From assembly GCF_964340395.1 (NCBI RefSeq), contig NC_135569.1, positions 403,501 to 467,500 on the forward strand: DNA of 64,000 nucleotides, in the 5' to 3' direction. The translations under genes and the position numbers were made by a program. The notes below the pieces were generated by a model. It saw only the letters and a program-made list of their open reading frames with translations. It was not told the DNA's origin and made no database searches. Shown here one piece after another: positions 59,401 through 64,000 of this stretch. The DNA is from Glandiceps talaboti (taxonomy: Eukaryota; Hemichordata; Enteropneusta; Spengelidae). The first letter of the stretch is position 1, and each line of letters begins with the position of its first letter.

Positions 59401-62109
59401 CAGCCGCAGTATTGCTAGTGCATGTAATCCCAGTCGCAGTATTGCTAGTGCCTGTAATCCCAGCCGCAGTATTGCTAGTGCCTGTAATCCCAGCCGCAGT
59501 ATTGCTAGTGCATGTAATCCCAGTCGCAGTATTGCTAGTGCATGTAATCCCAGACGCAGTATTGCTAGTGGCTGTAATCCCAGCCGCAGTATTGCTAGTG
59601 CCTGTAATCCCAGCCGCAGTATTGCTAGTGCATGTAATCCCAGTCGCAGTATTGCTAGTGCATGTAATCCCAGACGCAGTATTGCTAGTGGCTGTAATCC
59701 CAGTCGCAGTATTGCTAGTGCATGTAATCCCAGCCGCAGTATTGCTAGTGCATGTAATCCCAGTCGCAGTATTGCTAGTGCCTGTAATCCCAGTCGCAGT
59801 ATTGCTAGTGGCTGTAATCCCAGTCGCAGTATTGCTAGTGGCTGTAATCCCAGCCGCAGTATTGCTAGTGGCTGTAATCCCAGTCGCAGTATTGCTAGTG
59901 GCTGTAATCCCAGTCGCAGTATTGCTAGTGGCTGTAATCCCAGCCGCAGTATTGCTAGTGGCTGTAATCCCAGTCGCAGTATTGCTAGTGGCTGTAATCC
60001 CAGTCGCAGTATTGCTAGTGCCTGTAATCCCAGCCGCAGTATTGCTAGTGGCTGTAATCCCAGTCGCAGTATTGCTAGTGGCTGTAATCCCAGCCGCAGT
60101 ATTGCTAGTGGCTGTAATCCCAGTCGCAGTATTGCTCGTGGCTGTAATCCCAGCCGCAGTATTACTAGTGGCTGTAATCCCAGCCGCAGTACTGCTTTCG
60201 TTATAAGAATAAAGAAATGTTACTGTGTGAAGCTTGAAATGAAAGATTACCTTCAGGTAATGCCCATTCTATATCCATGGAAAGTTGCCATTCCCCACGG
60301 CTTGTCTGATACGAATTCCATTTAGTTGTGACCTTGTCTTTATCTACCAGTGGCAAAGCTGTGGAAATAAATTATATAACAAAGGAGACGAGGAAAATTT
60401 ATTACACCAAAAATTAAAGAACATTACTAGTATATCAAGAGAAGACCTTCACACTGGTGGATTCGACTGTGTCCTCTCTACAAACGCTTAGTCTTTTGCT
60501 AATGGTGTTGTATTCAAACGTAAATTTAGGTTACAATTTCATATAACAAAATTATAACCCTATTTAGATACGTTCAAGAATATCAACCCTATTTAGATAC
60601 GTTCAAGTATATCAACCCTATTTAGATACGTTCAAGTATATCAACCCTATTTATTTAGATACGTTCAAGTATATCATGAAATATTTCCACTTGTGATTAG
60701 TTTATCCTGTCGGTCGACAAAGATTACTTCACACAGCGCCATCCAAATTATGTTTTAGATATGTTAGATATAGTGACTTTGTGGTAATGTTGTGTAGTCT
60801 AAACAGGATTGAATCAAATGTGGGTAAATATATTTGTGTACGTAGCTGTACACATACTATGGTACAATATATTCAATCAAAATGATTAGTGGGTCCGTAC
60901 CCAAAACTCAGAGCCACTAGTGATGTTTGATGTGCAGCTAGTGCAACTTAAAGACTACAAAAAACTAAAATTAATTAGTAGAGACAGTAATTTGGCAGGA
61001 AATGTGAACGTAAATAGCTCAAGGAGAAACTAAAAGATCATAGAGTGAGAGATAAAGTGATTTTTCTGTAATCTATTCTCTCCCTACTATTATATAATTG
61101 TGGTTTCTTCCCCTTCCTATCTTAGTCTAATAGAGTAAAGTGTGTTATATCACAGACAAGGAAGTCTGGTTTCGATAACTACCGACATTATGTACGATTT
61201 CCTTTCTACGAATAACTGAATGATATATTTGAATAAGGGACAGTGGGGGACTGGCATCGGCATCCCCGGACCAAAGCATTATCTATGTTTTGCACTGATA
61301 CAATAAGTTATGTCTCCTGCTAGAGGGTCAAAATAACCTGTTCACTTTATCAGCTAGACTGTTACAACGTGTTGTTCAGCAGGTCCTATCAGACTTCTAA
61401 ACCGCTGGAGTATTGGTTGATAGTGAGGCACGAATATTGCATCGTACAGATTTCACATCTGAACGCATGATTGCCCGATGTAATTTTTATATATAAATCA
61501 AGATTTGATGTAGAAACATACTTTTTTCTTCTAAAATGAAGGCTGTTTATGATTATGAAAATATTATTTTTAAGACCTAATTAAAAAAAATTGTTTGGTA
61601 CATGGTTCCTGTTACCCGACCCCATCTAGTTTTTCACTGCCGACCCTAAACATTTTTTTTACATATTCGAGAGAAAAATGATAAAATAGTGAACATTTTG
61701 GAGTCTCGCCTGAAATAGTGGACGCGTGGACGCGGAAACTGACATCAACTTAAAAAGACACTATAAAAATGTTCTTCCAATCTGTAATGGCTGTACACCT
61801 GATGGGAAGAAACCAATAATACAGAGACCATATGGAAAACATAACTACCTGAGCTAGACACTAACACATGCATAATCGGAACCACCAATTTTTTTATTAG
61901 ACCTAATCATAACTTAATTTTATTATATCCTGTAATTATGATAATATCCTAAAAATGAATAAGTAGTCAAAAGTTCGATAAATCACCTTTAATGTCAGAA
62001 ATATCGACTTACTTGGCATGAAAAAGGAGTGACCTAGTGACGGCAAACACGCCATTACTGTTAACAGAAGAACCAAAGTGATGATTGTTACGTTTGCCAT
62101 CTTGGCCAT
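53208..62109 (-). CDS. Gene 4: kinase-less paralogue of gene 3, predicted GPI-anchored
   Basis: Exons: 62109-62013, 60358-60251, 59062-58908, 58238-58182, 57644-57581, 57341-57297, 55142-54949, 54004-53927 and 53474-53208. Sizes are 97, 108, 155, 57, 64, 45, 194, 78 and 267 bp, total 1,065 bp (354 residues). The first eight match gene 3 exons 1-8 in size within 9 bp and in phase exactly. Protein: signal peptide (ITLVLLLTVMACLPSLG), FN3-like domain, Cys cluster (DCYSETGSREFCHERC), FN3 domain (VTVSWLRPIQHNDN). The last exon starts like gene 3 exon 9 (VMVFARGLQGELVHGP) but reads on through a Ser/Thr-rich stalk to a hydrophobic C terminus (LPVFSSIMLTLVVAGVHWLF) and a stop. No cytoplasmic domain exists. 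A GPI anchor is inferred; a tail-less membrane anchor is the alternative. Likely role: decoy, co-receptor or ligand presenter. The 5' UTR acceptor is at 62133. Confidence 0.87.
55143..57296. other. Large gene 4 intron, no exon seen
   Basis: A 2.15-kb intron between the Cys-cluster exon and the second FN3 exon. Apart from the 24-bp minisatellite I see no gene, and a plus-strand ORF at 55,406-55,648 has no recognisable content. Confidence 0.5.
55735..55862. repeat. About 24-bp minisatellite in gene 4 intron
   Basis: Five to six diverged copies of ggattctaaaatggcggcca followed by tatt. The core aagatggcggcc-like sequence resembles YY1-type sites only superficially. Confidence 0.8.
57664..57792. 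repeat. (GTGGGAA)n-type 7-bp minisatellite
   Basis: About 18 variants of gaagtgt/gaagtgg/gaagtat heptamers. They begin 20 bp upstream of the acceptor side of gene 4 exon 57644-57581. Confidence 0.88.
58610..58770. repeat. Dispersed repeat family, copy 2 (other copy 4,440-4,590)
   Basis: Aligned blocks described at 4,440. Located in the gene 4 intron between exons 59062-58908 and 58238-58182. Confidence 0.45.
59357..60195. repeat. 30-bp minisatellite, 28 copies
   Basis: Unit agtgcctgtaatcccagccg followed by cagtattgct, repeated 28 times in exact 30-bp register. Variation is at a few fixed positions (gcc/gca/ggc before tgtaatccc; agccgc/agtcgc/agacgc after). A higher-order 120-bp block is seen twice (59,521-59,610 and 59,641-59,730). 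It lies in the gene 4 intron and ends about 55 bp from exon 60358-60251. Because 30 is a multiple of three, two plus-strand frames stay open throughout; these are not genes. Confidence 0.97.
60359..62012. other. Gene 4 first coding intron
   Basis: Holds only the 29-bp minisatellite and AT-rich unique DNA. No exon recognised. Confidence 0.5.
60555..60677. repeat. 29-bp minisatellite, about four copies
   Basis: Unit ccctatttagatacgttcaa followed by gtatatcaa, with one 4-bp insertion in the last copy. Gene 4 first coding intron. Confidence 0.88.
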
Positions 62110-62226
62110 TCGTTCTGTATCCTCTGTCTGACCTGAAAATTAATATGGTAATAAAATATATTATGACGTTGGAAAGACCTACATATGAGAGTCCTGATAT
62201 TTGTCTTCATTCAATCCTAAATACGG

Positions 62227-62288
62227 GTGACCTAAGGGACCTTGTCAGTTCGAATCGAATATAAGAAGTGACAAATCCCTTAGGTCAC
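62227..62288. repeat. Imperfect inverted repeat upstream of gene 4
   Basis: gtgacctaagggaccttgtc pairs with tgacaaatcccttaggtcac across a loop of about 21 bp. It lies about 95 bp upstream of the gene 4 5' UTR acceptor, so within a transcribed 5' intron or the promoter region. Confidence 0.6.
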
Positions 62289-62659
62289 ACGTACCTTCCA
62301 GCTAAATAAAGATATTGGTGACTAGTATGAGTATACGTGCGAAAGTACCATTTACTCGTATAAAAAATCAGGAAAATTTTTGACCTATACTCCAATCACC
62401 ATGGAACGAATGACGTAGATACGTGATGTCGTGACGTAAAACTCATATAAATAATATAAATAGTATATATCTCATAGTTTGGCTCGTGAGCAGTCACATA
62501 AATCTAGATATTACTATTTTAAACTTACATTATAAATATTGTAGGTTTTACTATTAAATAACAATGACAATATTTTGAAGCCATGCATACATAAACAACG
62601 CATGACTTCACATCCCTGAAGACCCGATGACTCAAGTTGAAAACTAAGGCTTATCCAAA

Positions 62660-62735
62660 TATTGAATTGAATTGAATTGAATTGAAATTTATTTCATCAG
62701 ATAACAAAAACAAAACAATAAATAAATAAATAAAT
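62660..62735. repeat. (ATTGA)n and (AAAT)n retroelement-like tail
   Basis: Five attga units are followed by a tttatttcatc box and an aaataaat array. The layout matches 3,354-3,400. Confidence 0.5.
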
Positions 62736-62847
62736 AATACATTACACTTTCAAAAAAATTTTGGACAAAAGGAAATATACATGTGTTATCTAATGGTGGT
62801 GAAGTGAAAAGTTTGTAACAAATGATTACATGGCACAATTTAAAACT

Positions 62848-63035
62848 GGACTAGCTCAGCTGTAACTGGAGTTGTTATATTTTCGATCAGACAACTAACA
62901 ATATATTCACTGAAAATTGTAAAAACTACCAATAACTAGAAAATATGTTAATTAGGAGTCGATTGTATCAGAAGTAGTACAGTAACAAGTTGGAATTGGG
63001 ATCGCATTGGGTGCTGATTTTTGAGTGCGGACCCA
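62848..63035. repeat. Dispersed repeat family, second copy (see 35,205)
   Basis: Contains ctcagctgtaactggagttg, tcagacaactaacaatatat, actgaaaattgtaaaaacta and tgctgatttttgagtg, in the same order as 35,205-35,395. Confidence 0.5.
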
Positions 63036-63613
63036 AAAATCGATTTCAATTAATTTATTGAGACCAAATCAAAACTATATATGATCTGGTCTCACTTAAT
63101 CCTTCTGAGAGATAGGAAGTCACAAATATTCGATCTAGTAATGTTTTGTATGAGGATCTATTCAACCATTTAAACAAATTGGTGTGTCCAGCTCGATTGG
63201 TTTACATTTTAATCTACAAATACATGTATGTGAATATCAATATTTGATGTCACTGACCGTGACTACCGACTAGTATATGCTTGAAAATTGATGGATGAGG
63301 AAGCAATGTTTCCAAATACTTATTATGCTAATTATACGGATTGTAAATGAGGGTTTTCATTAAATCGGCGGGAAATGTAAACTTTGCTGCACACCTGTGT
63401 ACATACATAAAGTACTCTATATGTCATAGAACTATTTGTCATATCCGTATTAGAAAGTAAATAAAAAGATTCCAAAATGTATTTTTCTTATCGTTTTCAT
63501 TAGCTGTGTATTTTACCTTGTAACAAAATATGACAGGGTTATTTCTGCATCAGCTGTGTTTGATGCCTTTTGGGCGTAATAGACATAACCTTCGAAAACA
63601 CGTTTGACGGTGT

Positions 63614-63617
<4 letters not shown>

Positions 63618-63680
<63 letters not shown>

Positions 63681-63821
63681 CGGTGCGTGCGTGCTTTAAA
63701 TGGATGGATGGATGGATGGATGGATGGATGGATGGATAGATGGATGGATGGGTGGATGAGTGGGTGGGTAGATGGAGGGATGGATGGAGGGAGGGATGGA
63801 TGGATGGATGGATGGATGGAT
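63618..63821. repeat. (GT)n and (GGAT)n arrays
   Basis: A GT run to 63,680, about 20 bp of unique sequence, then ggat units to 63,821 with gggt/gagg variants. Confidence 0.93.
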
Positions 63822-64000
63822 GTAGCGACCGTAGGCATAATGTTAGTCTGGTGCTATCCTTCATCGATTTCTCTTTGCATCGAGACTAGTACAATGTACC
63901 AATATACATCTAGGTGTGTACATTACAAGTGTATATACATATAATTTGTATATGCACCACCTTGAATTAAATTTTAGCAAAAAAATGCTTTAAAAATCGG

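Larger units (their letters stand above)
62133..64000. other. Upstream of gene 4 to window end, no gene recognised
   Basis: Should contain the gene 4 promoter or its 5' non-coding exon, but I could not place either. Contents are the inverted repeat, dispersed repeats and microsatellites listed separately. Confidence 0.45.

Noticed and set aside
59357-60195. CRISPR-like array (regular 30-bp repeats)
   Set aside because: There are no unique spacers; the whole 30-bp unit is repeated, and the sequence is eukaryotic.
59309-60325. 338- and 284-codon plus-strand ORFs of perfect 10-residue repeats
   Set aside because: They are open only because the minisatellite unit is 30 bp. Two frames are open at once, the array lies in an intron of the minus-strand gene 4, and no splice or start context supports translation.

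Overview
The window is eukaryotic: every recognisable gene is split by GT-AG introns that keep reading phase, and the DNA is AT-rich and full of di- and tetranucleotide arrays, minisatellites, foldback elements and a degraded LINE. The gene content (a PIDD-like leucine-rich-repeat/ZU5/death-domain protein, a metacaspase-like protease and a fibronectin-III receptor tyrosine kinase) points to an invertebrate animal, probably a marine deuterostome or lophotrochozoan. I cannot name the species.

Layout. 0.4-1.5 kb: rearranged remnants of a CR1/L2-like LINE. 1.9-2.1 kb: a 176-bp foldback element. 5.8-15.8 kb, minus strand: gene 1, a PIDD1-like protein of about 1,919 residues (5' end not found) with one 3.27-kb LRR exon, a second LRR exon, two ZU5 modules, a UPA-like module, a Gln/Pro-rich linker and a C-terminal death domain. 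16-24 kb: no secure gene. 24.1-28.4 kb, plus strand: gene 2, a seven-exon caspase/metacaspase-like protein of 491 residues with an N-myristoylation motif. 28.9-29.9 kb: a 991-bp terminal-inverted-repeat element. 30.9-44.1 kb, minus strand: gene 3, a complete 17-exon receptor tyrosine kinase (774 residues). 53.2-62.1 kb, minus strand: gene 4, a nine-exon tandem paralogue (354 residues) that repeats the receptor ectodomain exon by exon, lacks the kinase, and ends in a GPI-like hydrophobic tail.

All four models were assembled by hand from splice signals. The summed coding lengths (1,476, 2,325 and 1,065 bp for genes 2-4; 5,760 bp for the visible part of gene 1) divide by three, and every exon junction matches in phase. 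This is strong internal support, but no transcript data were available.

Functional picture (inference). Genes 1 and 2 are head-to-head neighbours with cell-death or innate-immune type architectures. Genes 3 and 4 look like a signalling receptor and its membrane-tethered, kinase-less partner or decoy. The introns carry unusual arrays: a minisatellite rich in perfect cAMP-response-element palindromes, a 28-copy 30-bp minisatellite and a 650-bp compound tetranucleotide array.
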